The notes beneath the pieces are model-generated. The model searched no databases, had not been told where the DNA came from, and saw nothing but the letters and a program-made list of their open reading frames with translations. Below, one piece after another: positions 26,267 to 33,998 of a stretch of DNA of 64,000 nt. The stretch spans positions 310,001-374,000 of the forward strand of contig NZ_JACBOT010000031.1 of NCBI RefSeq assembly GCF_021532275.1, read 5' to 3'. Origin of the DNA: Brevibacterium sp. UCMA 11754 (GTDB lineage: Bacteria; Actinomycetota; Actinomycetes; Actinomycetales; Brevibacteriaceae). How positions within the stretch are numbered: the first letter of the stretch is position 1; the number at the start of each line of letters is the position of its first letter. The translations under genes and the position numbers were made by a program.

Positions 26267-26442
26267 GACGTTCTCCTGACCGCGGGGCCGGCCGACTGGG
26301 GACTCTGCAATACGTTGACATCGTAGTCGTTCACATCGTTCGCTCAGCCCCGCCATGCCGCCCCAGGCTTCTCCCAGTCCAGGTTTCAGCGCCTTGGACA
26401 AGGAGACCTGAGGACCGTGCGCTCAGGCGAGGGTGCGGCGGC

Positions 26443-26475
26443 GGTTCAGTGACGGTTCAGTGACGATTCAATGAC
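26443..26475. repeat. 11-bp tandem repeat, three copies
   Basis: GGTTCAGTGAC twice (26443-26453, 26454-26464), then GATTCAATGAC (26465-26475) and the start of a fourth copy. It lies between the divergent YihY and HhH-protein genes and could also be direct-repeat binding sites for a regulator. Confidence 0.6.
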
Positions 26476-26543
26476 GGTACGGCGCGACTGCGGCGCCGTC
26501 AGTTGTTCATCTTCAAGTCAAGCCACCTCTGTACAATCGCGGA

Positions 26544-27089
26544 ATGAAGTCCTCTACCGAAACCAATTCCAGCGGCGGCATTGACACGGCATTCGTACTG
26601 CGGTTCGAACCTCAGTACACGGTCACGGATGCCGAGGCCGAGATCTTCGGTTCCATTGGACCCAAGGTCGTCAAGCGCGAGTCGTACAAGCGCAAGCATT
26701 TCCTCAAGGTCGCCGAGTGGAAGGCCGTCGCCGCTCAGGCGACATTTGAGAGCCTCGACTCCGATGACATCGAGTATGTGACCGCAGTGGCCCTCGACGA
26801 GGACACACCCAGCCACCTGCGGCTGCCGTTCCTCAAAGTTCTGCCCGGTGTCGGCGGACCGCTCGCGAGCACTCTGCTCACCGTGTATGACCCGAAGAAG
26901 TTCACCATCATGGACTCGCGCGCCACGGGTGTCCTCCACGAATACGGTCTGCTTGAATCGCCCAACCCGAATCAGACTGACTACCGGACCTATCGGAAAC
27001 TGGTGAAGTCACTGGCCAAGGGCGCCAACTGCGCACCGCTCGATGTGTACCGGGCGCTCATCGCTTACTCGCGACAGCCCAACGACTGA
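26544..27089 (+). CDS. helix-hairpin-helix-like hypothetical protein
   Basis: A 181-residue soluble protein. The region LKVLPGVGGPLASTLLTVYDPKKFTIMDSRATGVL (about residues 99-133) contains an HhH motif (LPGVGGPLAS) followed by the IMDSRA segment. This resembles DNA-glycosylase-like HhH folds found in a widespread family of small hypothetical proteins. No catalytic lysine of HhH-GPD enzymes was identified. The neighbours give no clear role; a nucleic-acid-binding function is the best guess. Confidence 0.65.
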   Translation: MKSSTETNSSGGIDTAFVLRFEPQYTVTDAEAEIFGSIGPKVVKRESYKRKHFLKVAEWKAVAAQATFESLDSDDIEYVTAVALDEDTPSHLRLPFLKVLPGVGGPLASTLLTVYDPKKFTIMDSRATGVLHEYGLLESPNPNQTDYRTYRKLVKSLAKGANCAPLDVYRALIAYSRQPND

Positions 27090-27191
27090 GTCCAAGCAAC
27101 GACTGACACAACACGCGCTGCAGGGCGCTTGCACATCTGAACATCCGACATCAGAGTGACCGAAGTCAGCACCCTGATGTCAGTCACCCTG

Positions 27192-27224
27192 TTGTCGGGG
27201 GCCGTGGTGTCAGGGCCCCGACAA
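27192..27224. terminator. bidirectional terminator hairpin
   Basis: TTGTCGGGG (27192-27200) pairs with CCCCGACAA (27216-27224) around a 15-base loop that can extend the stem with GCC/GGG. It is placed between the ends of the convergent HhH-protein gene and the small membrane protein gene. No long U-tract. Confidence 0.6.
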
Positions 27225-27239
27225 TCGGAGACACCATCG

Positions 27240-27464
27240 TCAGCGCGCCTGACCCCAATCGGCCATGTGCCACATGCGCGATACAGCGCGGTAGATCAGG
27301 TACGCCACCAACAGCGGCCATACAGGGACGAAGAATCCCATCCGCGCCGCATCTCTGCGATCGCGCCACGATCGTCCATAATCGGCTTTGGACAACAGCA
27401 GGATGATGATGAACACGGCCACTCCCGCATAGGCGATCATGGCGATGGCGACGGTTTGGATCAT
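27240..27464 (-). CDS. small two-helix membrane protein
   Basis: Seventy-four residues with hydrophobic helices at about residues 2-24 and 45-60, separated by a basic loop (KADYGRSWRDRRDAARMG). The ATG has a GGAGAACTC ribosome site at good spacing, which supports a real gene. No family recognised. Confidence 0.55.
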   Translation of the reverse strand: MIQTVAIAMIAYAGVAVFIIILLLSKADYGRSWRDRRDAARMGFFVPVWPLLVAYLIYRAVSRMWHMADWGQAR

Positions 27465-27902
27465 GAGTTCTCCCGTACGCTGCGCCGCGCCAGGCTCCCG
27501 CTCGCCTTCACCAGTCGTTCTCTTCCATCAGTGCACGCAACTCCATAGCCATCTCCCAAGACGCTCTTCTGACAACCGGCTCGCCCGGTGCTCGAGGATG
27601 GCCGGGCTGCACACCGACATCCTCAGCGAAGGTGGTCCGTCTCCACCCTCGGTCAGTCCCTGCTGAAAGACCGCATCCCCGTCATACGGGTGCGATTCAA
27701 ACTCGGGGTGGCACGTAACATTGTGCCGATTTTCGAAGGTTCGTCAGATCACAATCGATCTTTACTGTACCCGGAAGTTACGCGATTGTAATCCCCCAAT
27801 AACGACTTGCCTCAAAGTCGCCCTCGGGCTGGTTTCCTGGCAGGGTCGCCTGCTAAGATTGAAGTTTTGATTAGCGGATGCCCGCCACGAGCGACAGTCC
27901 AC
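27465..27902. other. 438-bp non-coding or decayed region
   Basis: I see no intact gene. On the minus strand two open stretches in different frames look codon-biased: one around 27745-27620 reading HNVTCHPEFESHPYDGDAVF and one around 27640-27520 ending MAMELRALMEENDW. They may be pieces of one decayed or frameshifted gene. The segment 27700-27880 is AT-richer than the chromosome around it and holds the dyad GCTAA (27853-27857)/TTAGC (27871-27875) just downstream of the transposase-like gene. Confidence 0.35.
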
Positions 27903-29120
27903 TCACCCCGCCAGCTCGGTGATCTCACTGAGTTCGTTCTGCCACCGGCTGATATCTGCAGCGAGCTTCGCGGGGTCGAGGCTGTTGCGGTAGGTGATCA
28001 GCTCGGCTTCCTGCACAGGCGACATGACACCCGCTGCGCTCAAACGGTGCAGCGGCGTCGCAGGATCGTCGTAGATCCGTTTGCGGTGACCGGTCGAGTC
28101 CCTGACCCAGGCGACCGGCTTCCGGATCGGCGTGAAGAAATTCAGTCGATCGTTGACCGCCCTCCACAGATGGTTGAGCGCCCACCTGGCCTCCTCGGTG
28201 TCATAGCGATTGACGAACCCGTACTCGTGGACCAGGTGCTGATGCTTCGAAGCATCCGGCAGCCGGTCTCGCCGATGATCCTTCGGCACAGGACTGTAGT
28301 GGATATCAAGCGCCTGGGCCCACGAGGCGACCGCTTCGTGGACCCTCTCGCATGCGTTGCTCAATTCGACGGCGTTGACCCAGAAGGGAATGCCTTTGAT
28401 CTCGTCGAGCGACCACTGCAGAGTATCGGCGACGAGGTCCGGAGCGTTGTCTGCAAGGCTTCGAGTGAACACCCACCCGGTGTGCAGGCATGTGGCGTTG
28501 AGGGTGAATAGGGAGTCCCCGCTGAGGGCTGGACCCGTGTGGGCAACGGTATCGGCCATGAAGAAGCCAGGTTCGTCCTCATTCTCCCCGCCGGCGAAGT
28601 CGAGAAACTCCGCACTGGGTGCATGAGAGCGCCTCGTTGACACATTGCGAGTCGCAAAGTCACAGGTTCGGGCACACTGCAGGTAGCGGTCAATCGAGGC
28701 AGGGCTGACGGACAGCAGCTCCTGCCGCACTCCCCTGCTGTAACCATCCTCACCGTCTGTCAGGGAACCATGACGCTCCAGAGCATCGAGCAGCACAGGC
28801 ATGGCGGCGGCCAGATACTTTCCACTCTGCCGACCGGACCAATCCCAGACTTGCTCCAATGCAGTCCTGGCCTCGTCGGAATATTTGCCCTCTCTGTGAC
28901 GCGGCCGGTCAGCTTCGTCCAGCAGCGGCTTCTGCCCTCGTGCCAACTGGGCCAAGAGTCTGCGGACATGGTCCCGTGACCACCCAGTCATTACGACGAT
29001 CTCGTCGAGAATCCAGCCTTTGTCCTGCTTCCGTGCTGCTCTGTAGCGATCTAGATAATCGTAGACGATCATCCCGCGTTGTCTCCTCGAACCAGGGTGA
29101 GGAGCTAATTGCGTATGCAT
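27903..29120 (-). CDS. transposase/integrase-derived protein with apparently lost DDE residues
   Basis: Full-length relative of actinobacterial IS481/ISNCY-type integrase transposases. The N-terminal HTH is GWILDEIVVMTGWSRDHVRRLLAQL, followed by the linker GRQSGKYLAAAMPVLLDAL...VSPASIDRYLQ and the core beginning MADTVAHTGPALSGD (first Asp present). Where the family has FDSDNGSEF, this protein has WVNAVELSNA. Where the catalytic Glu is expected (NDQ..VE.KN) it has RDRLPDASKH. The end RYDTEEARWALNHLWRAVNDRLNFFTP fits the family. No terminal inverted repeats were found. Probably exapted. Starts at 29180, 29120 or 29072 are possible; the last two have ribosome sites. Divergent from a WYL regulator. 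Confidence 0.75.
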   Translation of the reverse strand: MHTQLAPHPGSRRQRGMIVYDYLDRYRAARKQDKGWILDEIVVMTGWSRDHVRRLLAQLARGQKPLLDEADRPRHREGKYSDEARTALEQVWDWSGRQSGKYLAAAMPVLLDALERHGSLTDGEDGYSRGVRQELLSVSPASIDRYLQCARTCDFATRNVSTRRSHAPSAEFLDFAGGENEDEPGFFMADTVAHTGPALSGDSLFTLNATCLHTGWVFTRSLADNAPDLVADTLQWSLDEIKGIPFWVNAVELSNACERVHEAVASWAQALDIHYSPVPKDHRRDRLPDASKHQHLVHEYGFVNRYDTEEARWALNHLWRAVNDRLNFFTPIRKPVAWVRDSTGHRKRIYDDPATPLHRLSAAGVMSPVQEAELITYRNSLDPAKLAADISRWQNELSEITELAG

Positions 29121-29201
29121 GAATGCCTCTGTTCCTCCATTTTCGTCACGGCCTCGCTGCCGCATGCAGCTCATTAACATTTCAGAACTCTGATGCTATT
29201 G

Positions 29202-29232
29202 TTTGATTAGGCAGGAGGTCTTCCTAAATCAA
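29202..29232. promoter_or_regulatory. inverted repeat in WYL/transposase-like divergent promoter
   Basis: TTTGATTAGG (29202-29211) and CCTAAATCAA (29223-29232) form a dyad with one bulged base. It sits directly upstream of the AAGGGAGA ribosome site of the WYL gene. The half-site TTTGATTAG recurs at 27866-27874 at the other end of the divergent gene. Candidate autoregulatory operator. Confidence 0.4.
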
Positions 29233-29247
29233 GGGAGACAACAGAAA

Positions 29248-30288
29248 ATGTCACAAACTGCAGCGCGGCTACTCGGATTGCTGTCATTGCTGATGGTTCC
29301 TCGCACTTGGTCCGGCACGGAGCTGGCAGAGCGCCTCAACGTCAGCTCACGCACGGTACGCAACGACATCGGCACATTGCGCGACCTCGGCTACCCTGTC
29401 GAGGGAACCCGCGGCGGAGAGGGCGGATACCGCCTGGGAGCCGGCGGATCGGCTGTGCCGCCACTGCTGCTCAACCCTGACGAAGCCGTCGCCGTTGCTG
29501 TGGGACTCCACTCCGGGCTGAGCTGCATCATCGGCGGAATGGAAGAAACCTCGGCGCAGGCCCTGGCGAAGCTTGAGCAGATCCTGCCCGCAAGCGTGCG
29601 CAACCGTGTGAAGAACCTAGCCCATTTCACAGTCCCGCTGGCCGGCAACCATCCGATGCCGATCGTCGACCCGAATCTGCTGACCCTGATCATCGAGTAC
29701 TGCCACAGCCACGAGAGGTTCAGATTCACCTACACCTCCGAGACTGGTGCCTTTTCGGATCCAGGAGGCACACCGTCGAATAGGGAGCGCGGCGGGGAGT
29801 TCGAGGTGGAGCCCTACCGGCTGGTGAACCATCAGCATCGCTGGTTTCTCCTGACCTTCGACCCTGTGGAAAAGGCTTGGACGATCTTCCGGGTCGAACA
29901 CATCGTGCCCAAACTGCCCGGAGGCCGACGCTTCGAGCCCCGGGCTCTCCCGGCCGAAGACATCGGCGCCTATGTCGAACGCAACGTCTCAGCCAGCAGG
30001 TGGAAACACGCAGCCACAGTCACCGTAGACGCTGCGGCATCCGAGGTCATGAAGATGCTGATGCCGGCCGAAGGCACCGTCGAAGCCCTCGACGAACACC
30101 GCTCGACGGTGAAGATCGGAGCCGAGACTGTCAGCACCATGGCGTTGACGCTGGCCAGGCTCGACGTCGAGTTCGTCGTCGAGGACTCACCGGAGCTCAA
30201 TGCGGAGCTCAGTGCACTCTCGGATCGACTGCTGCGTGCGACGACGCAGGCAGGACCAGCTGCTGCGCACCGTCCCACCTCGATATAA
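29248..30288 (+). CDS. WYL domain transcription regulator (HTH_11)
   Basis: Regulator of 346 residues. The N-terminal DeoR-type winged helix covers about residues 4-58 (TAARLLGLLSLLMVPRTWSGTELAERLNVSSRTVRNDIGTLRDLGYPVE read in segments). A middle region follows, then a WYL domain at about residues 150-240, seen as FEVEPYRLVNHQHRWFLLTFDP and IFRVEHIVPKLP, and a C-terminal WCX-like segment. WYL proteins bind nucleic acid or nucleotide ligands and often control stress or defence genes. The ATG at 29248 (AGGGAGA site) is chosen over TTG 29203. Divergent from the transposase-derived gene. Confidence 0.9.
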   Translation: MSQTAARLLGLLSLLMVPRTWSGTELAERLNVSSRTVRNDIGTLRDLGYPVEGTRGGEGGYRLGAGGSAVPPLLLNPDEAVAVAVGLHSGLSCIIGGMEETSAQALAKLEQILPASVRNRVKNLAHFTVPLAGNHPMPIVDPNLLTLIIEYCHSHERFRFTYTSETGAFSDPGGTPSNRERGGEFEVEPYRLVNHQHRWFLLTFDPVEKAWTIFRVEHIVPKLPGGRRFEPRALPAEDIGAYVERNVSASRWKHAATVTVDAAASEVMKMLMPAEGTVEALDEHRSTVKIGAETVSTMALTLARLDVEFVVEDSPELNAELSALSDRLLRATTQAGPAAAHRPTSI

Positions 30289-30603
30289 CCTGCCGCTCGC
30301 GGCAGAGTCCAACACCGAACGATCCTCACCCGACGTGTCCGCGAAAATCATATTGTCACGCGGCTTTTCGCGGGCATGAGTCGTGAGTCTTGTCCTTTCC
30401 TTGTCTCCTGCGATCGTCGAACTGTAGCTTTCTTAGCAATCGCCTAAGCAGCACCGCGACTATTCCGAGAAATCATTGTGGTCAAATTCCACCACAGTTC
30501 TCTTTTCCCGAGGCAATGATCCATTTCAATGCCTGCGGACGAATTCAATCAGAACCCAATCACATCTGAACAATCACATTCGACATTCGTTTGGAGAATA
30601 CAC
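30289..30603. other. 315-bp intergenic region with two dyads
   Basis: AT-richer than its surroundings and without a convincing gene. The dyad CTTAG (30432-30436)/CTAAG (30444-30448) resembles the TTAG/CTAA arms upstream of the WYL gene. A second dyad, TGTGGT (30477-30482)/ACCACA (30491-30496) followed by a pyrimidine run, may terminate the WYL transcript. The rest probably holds the promoter of the surface-protein gene at 30604. Confidence 0.35.
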
Positions 30604-31263
30604 ATGCGCCCACCGAAATGGCGGATCCCCTTGGCCATCACGGCCGCCGCCTGCATTCTGGGAACCACCCTGCAACCTGGCCCAGCGGCGGCCGACGAAT
30701 ACGCAGACGGAGTGCCGTCGGTCGTCGACGTCAGCCCACGGGCCCTCGCCACCACCGACTTCATCACCGACAACCAAGCGGTGACCATCACGGCCACGGG
30801 CTTCCTTCCAGGTGAGGAGGTGCGGCTCGACATCGCATCCACACCGAGAGGCATCGAGACCATCCACGACAGAAGACGAGCTCGAGCCGATGGAACGGTG
30901 ACGTTTCCAATCGGCGGCCCACCCGGCCGACCGCTCAACACCTACGCCGGCGGCTACCAGGCTGAGATCTCGTCGGAGCAGAGCATGGACGAAGAACACT
31001 TGAGCGAATCGTTCTCGGTCCTGCCCGTCATCCCAGCCAGCGATACAGACACCGGTGCCGATACCGGCGCCGGCACCGGCGGGGCCACGACACAGGTGGG
31101 AAGCATCGGACCTCAGGCAAGGAACGGTATTCAGGTCCCGCCGAGTCCGGGACTCTCGGTCCTCGGCATCGGCCTGAGCATGCTCACCCTCGTCTTCGCC
31201 TCAGCAGCGACCGTCGTCGTGGCACGAAGGTCACCGAAGTCGACGAGCGATGACCGACAGTAA
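30604..31263 (+). CDS. secreted, C-terminally anchored surface protein
   Basis: A 219-residue exported protein. The signal peptide covers residues 1 to about 31 (basic MRPPKWR, hydrophobic core, cleavage after AAA). A beta-rich Ig-like domain follows (about residues 37-135; VTITATGFLPGEEVRLDIAS resembles surface-protein Ig repeats), then a Thr/Gly/Ala linker, a hydrophobic helix (about 182-207) and a basic cytoplasmic tail (ARRSPKSTSDDRQ). No LPXTG motif. It is followed by a membrane protein gene, probably co-expressed. Confidence 0.7.
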   Translation: MRPPKWRIPLAITAAACILGTTLQPGPAAADEYADGVPSVVDVSPRALATTDFITDNQAVTITATGFLPGEEVRLDIASTPRGIETIHDRRRARADGTVTFPIGGPPGRPLNTYAGGYQAEISSEQSMDEEHLSESFSVLPVIPASDTDTGADTGAGTGGATTQVGSIGPQARNGIQVPPSPGLSVLGIGLSMLTLVFASAATVVVARRSPKSTSDDRQ

Positions 31264-31276
31264 GGACAGACAGCAC

Positions 31277-31756
31277 ATGACTCTGCCCGAGCAGATGATC
31301 CGAGCCGAGCTCCTCAACTCACGGATCACGCGAACCAACGCCGTCTACGCCCGCTTCTACGGACCGCTGTGCCTGCTGGTAATCTCGCTGACGTTCTTCC
31401 CCTACTACGAGTCGGAATCAGACAGCTCAATCATCTACGGAAACCTGTGGCAGGAGGTGGTTCGACTCGGACCCGGCTACGACCTGATGGCGCTGCTGGT
31501 CCTCCTCCTGACAGCACTGCTGCTGGCCTTCGCCGCGGTGGGAAAACTGTCGACGAGTGGTCTGATCGCAATCCTGGTGGGATCAACCGTCATCGGTTCC
31601 ACATTGCTGCAGTCCCCCGGGTATGTTGACCCTCCGGCCTACACGGATTTCGGTGTCTTCGATATCGTCCTCAGCTTCCTCACCGCCGGCCTGGTGCTGG
31701 GGCACGCCGTCCACCTGTTCGTCCTCGAACTGGCGTTCCAACGCGGGGGCGTCTGA
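31277..31756 (+). CDS. hypothetical four-helix membrane protein
   Basis: A 159-residue protein with a polar N-terminus and four hydrophobic helices (about residues 30-47, 73-95, 99-116, 131-150). The ATG at 31277 lies ten bases after an AAGGA site overlapping the stop of the surface-protein gene. An upstream ATG at 31250 would overlap that gene by 14 bases. No recognised domain; the likely partner is the preceding surface protein. Confidence 0.65.
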   Translation: MTLPEQMIRAELLNSRITRTNAVYARFYGPLCLLVISLTFFPYYESESDSSIIYGNLWQEVVRLGPGYDLMALLVLLLTALLLAFAAVGKLSTSGLIAILVGSTVIGSTLLQSPGYVDPPAYTDFGVFDIVLSFLTAGLVLGHAVHLFVLELAFQRGGV

Positions 31757-31758
31757 GG

Positions 31759-31800
31759 CTCACCGCGCGAACCTCACCGCGCGAACCTCACCGCGCGAGC
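31759..31800. repeat. 14-bp tandem repeat over the NUDIX stop codon
   Basis: CTCACCGCGCGAAC at 31759-31772 and 31773-31786, then CTCACCGCGCGAGC at 31787-31800. The last copy contains the minus-strand stop codon of the NUDIX gene (31788-31790). The other copies are therefore duplications of that gene's last codons and stop into the gap before the convergent gene. Confidence 0.8.
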
Positions 31801-32231
31801 AGGCCTCGGGCTTCCAACGCGGGAATGACCTGCAGACGAGTCAATGGAGCGAACTGACGCTCATCGGTGTCGACCGGCATCGGGGCGTAGGGAAACCACG
31901 CAGCCTCAGCGATCTCGGCCTGATGGTTGATGCGATCGACGTCGAGTTCAGCAGGCAGACCCTCATAGCAGAACACGTCCCCGATCACTCTGTGGTCGGC
32001 TTCATTGGCCGCATCCGCGGCGAAGGTGCCCAGAGGGGACAGGCGGCCGGCCTCCAGCGCCAGGCCCAGTTCTTCGCTGATCTCCCTGATGATCGTCGCC
32101 TCGGCGCTCTCACCGGATTCGGGTTTGCCGCCGGGAAGCATGAACGACGTCGTGCCCTCCTTGCGAACCATGAGGAGAAGAGGTTCGAATGGGTGCAGCA
32201 GGACGAGTGCGCTGACTCGGATATCGTTCAT
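31788..32231 (-). CDS. NUDIX hydrolase
   Basis: Nucleoside-diphosphate-linked pyrophosphohydrolase of 147 residues. The full Nudix box is present as GGKPESGESAEATIIREISEELGL (about residues 34-57), with the metal-binding REISEE core. LLMVRKEGTTSFMLPGG precedes it. Substrate cannot be assigned. It lies directly downstream of the 3-methyladenine glycosylase gene on the same strand (35 bases), so both may serve DNA or nucleotide maintenance. Confidence 0.92.
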   Translation of the reverse strand: MNDIRVSALVLLHPFEPLLLMVRKEGTTSFMLPGGKPESGESAEATIIREISEELGLALEAGRLSPLGTFAADAANEADHRVIGDVFCYEGLPAELDVDRINHQAEIAEAAWFPYAPMPVDTDERQFAPLTRLQVIPALEARGLLAR

Positions 32232-32266
32232 TCCAGCCTTTCATCAGTCTTTCGTCAGCCTCTCCG

Positions 32267-32893
32267 TCAGTCCTTCCAGACTCCGGAGACACCTCGGCGG
32301 TGGGACCCGAGGACGTGCGTGTCAACCATACCGACCGCCTCCATGAGCGCATACATGGTGGTCGGTCCCACGAACCGGAACCCCTTCTTCTTCAGCGCCT
32401 TCGACAGCGCCAGAGACTCGGGACTCGTGGTGGGAATCTCGCTCAGCGCGCGGGGGTGCGGTGTGGTCTCCGGCTGAAAGCTCCAGATGAAATCGCCGAG
32501 GCCACCTTCCTCGCGCATCGCCAATGTTGCCTTGGCGTTGCCGATGCAGGCTTCGATCTTGCCGCGATGCCGGATGATTCCTGCATCGGCGAGCAGGGAT
32601 TCGATGTCGGTCTCACCGAACTCGGCGACCACCTCGGCGTCGAAGTCCTTGAAGACCTGTCGGAAGCGTTCACGCTTCTTCAGAATCGTCAGCCACGACA
32701 ATCCGGCCTGGAATCCTTCGAGGCTCAATCGTTCGAACATCCCGGATTCGTCCCGAACGGGCAGACCCCATTCGGTGTCGTAGTACGTGCGCAGCAGCGG
32801 GTCACCATAGGCCCACGGAGTTCGGGCGAGCCCGTCCTCGCCTGCCACCGCGCCGTCGGCGGCTGTTCCATCGCCGGCATTCGTCTCTGTCAT
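32267..32893 (-). CDS. tag: DNA-3-methyladenine glycosylase I
   Basis: Base-excision enzyme removing 3-methyladenine. The core matches Tag closely: YYDTEWGLPV, SLEGFQAGLSWLTILKKRERFR with the active-site Glu59, AGIIRHRGKIEACIGNA, IWSFQPE, LSKALKKKGFRFVGPTTMYALMEAVGMVDTHV. Of the four zinc ligands known in E. coli Tag (Cys4, His17, His175, Cys179), only the third is kept (His193). The others align with Thr25, Tyr38 and Ser197, so the zinc site is probably absent. There is a 20-residue acidic N-terminal extension. Ribosome site GGAGAGGG before ATG 32893. Confidence 0.93.
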   Translation of the reverse strand: MTETNAGDGTAADGAVAGEDGLARTPWAYGDPLLRTYYDTEWGLPVRDESGMFERLSLEGFQAGLSWLTILKKRERFRQVFKDFDAEVVAEFGETDIESLLADAGIIRHRGKIEACIGNAKATLAMREEGGLGDFIWSFQPETTPHPRALSEIPTTSPESLALSKALKKKGFRFVGPTTMYALMEAVGMVDTHVLGSHRRGVSGVWKD

Positions 32894-32984
32894 CGGTCCC
32901 TCTCCACTGCCTCGCCCATCCACACCGTTACGGTACCCCGGCGCACTGACATTGCGTGTCCGTGCCGATGTGTACCCTGATCTC

Positions 32985-33869
32985 ATGAGTCCAGAGCGGG
33001 AAGTGGCAACGGTGGCGATGATCGGGTTCGGTGCGATCGGGCGACATGTCGCGCGGCTGCTGCATCCGGAGATTTCGAGTGGGCGGCTGAGGCTGACAGC
33101 GCTGGTCCGGGACCTCGATAAGCACGTCGAGCATCGGGGCCTGGGGGCCGATCTCATTGAGGTCGAGCATCCTGAGGACCCGCGCTGGGCCGAGCTCACG
33201 GCCGATGTCGTGGTCGAATGTGCGGGGGTTCCAGCTGCCAAAGCCTATGGTCCGGCCGTGGTGGCTGCTGGCACTCCGATCATTCTCACCAGCGTCGGTG
33301 CCCTCGCGCATCGGCCGACCAGGCAGGCGCTTCTGGCCGGTCCGGGCGAGCTGCATGTGACGAATGGGGCGATCGGCGGGCTCGACGTCCTTGAGGCCGC
33401 TGCTCAGGCACAGGCCCTAGACGACGTGTCGATCAGGACGGCCAAGGCCCCGACCGGTCTCATCCAACCGTGGATGGACGCCGAGGAGGTTCGCCGGCTC
33501 AATGAGCTGACCCCGGCAGATGGAGCGCAGACCATCTTCACCGGTTCCCCCGCCGAGGCGATCGTGAGATTCCCGGCCAACGTCAACATCACCGTCGCGC
33601 TTGCCTGGGCGACGCGTGGGCTCGGGTTCGACGCAGCCGACGATGACGAGCTGATGGAGGAGGCTCTGCACCGGACGAAGGTGGAGATCCGGGCTGATCC
33701 CAGTCAGGTGGACTCACATCATGAGATCACCGCGAGCGGATCGGGAGGTGACTTCGCATTCTCGATCTCGTCGACGCCGAGCCCGGAGAACCCGGCAACC
33801 AGTGGTCTCACCGCGCTCTCGGTCGCTCGCACCCTGCGGACATGTGTGGAGGGCCTGCGCCGGCGCTGA
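32985..33869 (+). CDS. aspartate dehydrogenase-like protein (DUF108)
   Basis: NAD(P)-dependent amino acid dehydrogenase of 294 residues in the L-aspartate dehydrogenase family. The Rossmann motif is MIGFGAIGRHVARLL, followed by VVVECAGVPAAKAYG and ILTSVGALA. The family segments GAIGGLDVLEAA, FPANVNITVALAWATRGLGFDA and SHHEITASG, with the catalytic His region, are present. It would form iminoaspartate/oxaloacetate from aspartate or the reverse; in some bacteria this feeds NAD synthesis. The start at 32985 is preferred over GTG 32952. Confidence 0.85.
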   Translation: MSPEREVATVAMIGFGAIGRHVARLLHPEISSGRLRLTALVRDLDKHVEHRGLGADLIEVEHPEDPRWAELTADVVVECAGVPAAKAYGPAVVAAGTPIILTSVGALAHRPTRQALLAGPGELHVTNGAIGGLDVLEAAAQAQALDDVSIRTAKAPTGLIQPWMDAEEVRRLNELTPADGAQTIFTGSPAEAIVRFPANVNITVALAWATRGLGFDAADDDELMEEALHRTKVEIRADPSQVDSHHEITASGSGGDFAFSISSTPSPENPATSGLTALSVARTLRTCVEGLRRR

Positions 33870-33871
33870 CC

Positions 33872-33913
33872 GTGGTTGCCCGATCACAGACAGTGGCTGC
33901 CAGATCATAGGCA
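33872..33913. repeat. 21-bp imperfect tandem repeat after the dehydrogenase stop
   Basis: GTGGTTGCCCGATCACAGACA (33872-33892) is followed by a diverged copy beginning GTGGCTGCCAGATCATAGG (33893-33913). The repeat begins three bases after the stop codon, in the gap to the convergent BCCT gene. Confidence 0.6.
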
Positions 33914-33998
33914 ACCGCCCCGAGAAAGACAGCTGTCCCCGGCACGGCCGTCAACCTCGAGGGCAGATGGCTGGACCGGGGACAGGGTGCAGACGATG

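Noticed and set aside
27685-27710. Possible tRNA T-arm (GTTTGAATC on the minus strand)
   Set aside because: The conserved C of the T-loop is missing and no cloverleaf can be built around it.
27866-29210. TTTGATTAG direct repeats flanking the transposase-like gene as a target-site duplication
   Set aside because: No terminal inverted repeats lie inside the repeats, and the right copy belongs to a dyad in front of the WYL gene, so a regulatory explanation is preferred.
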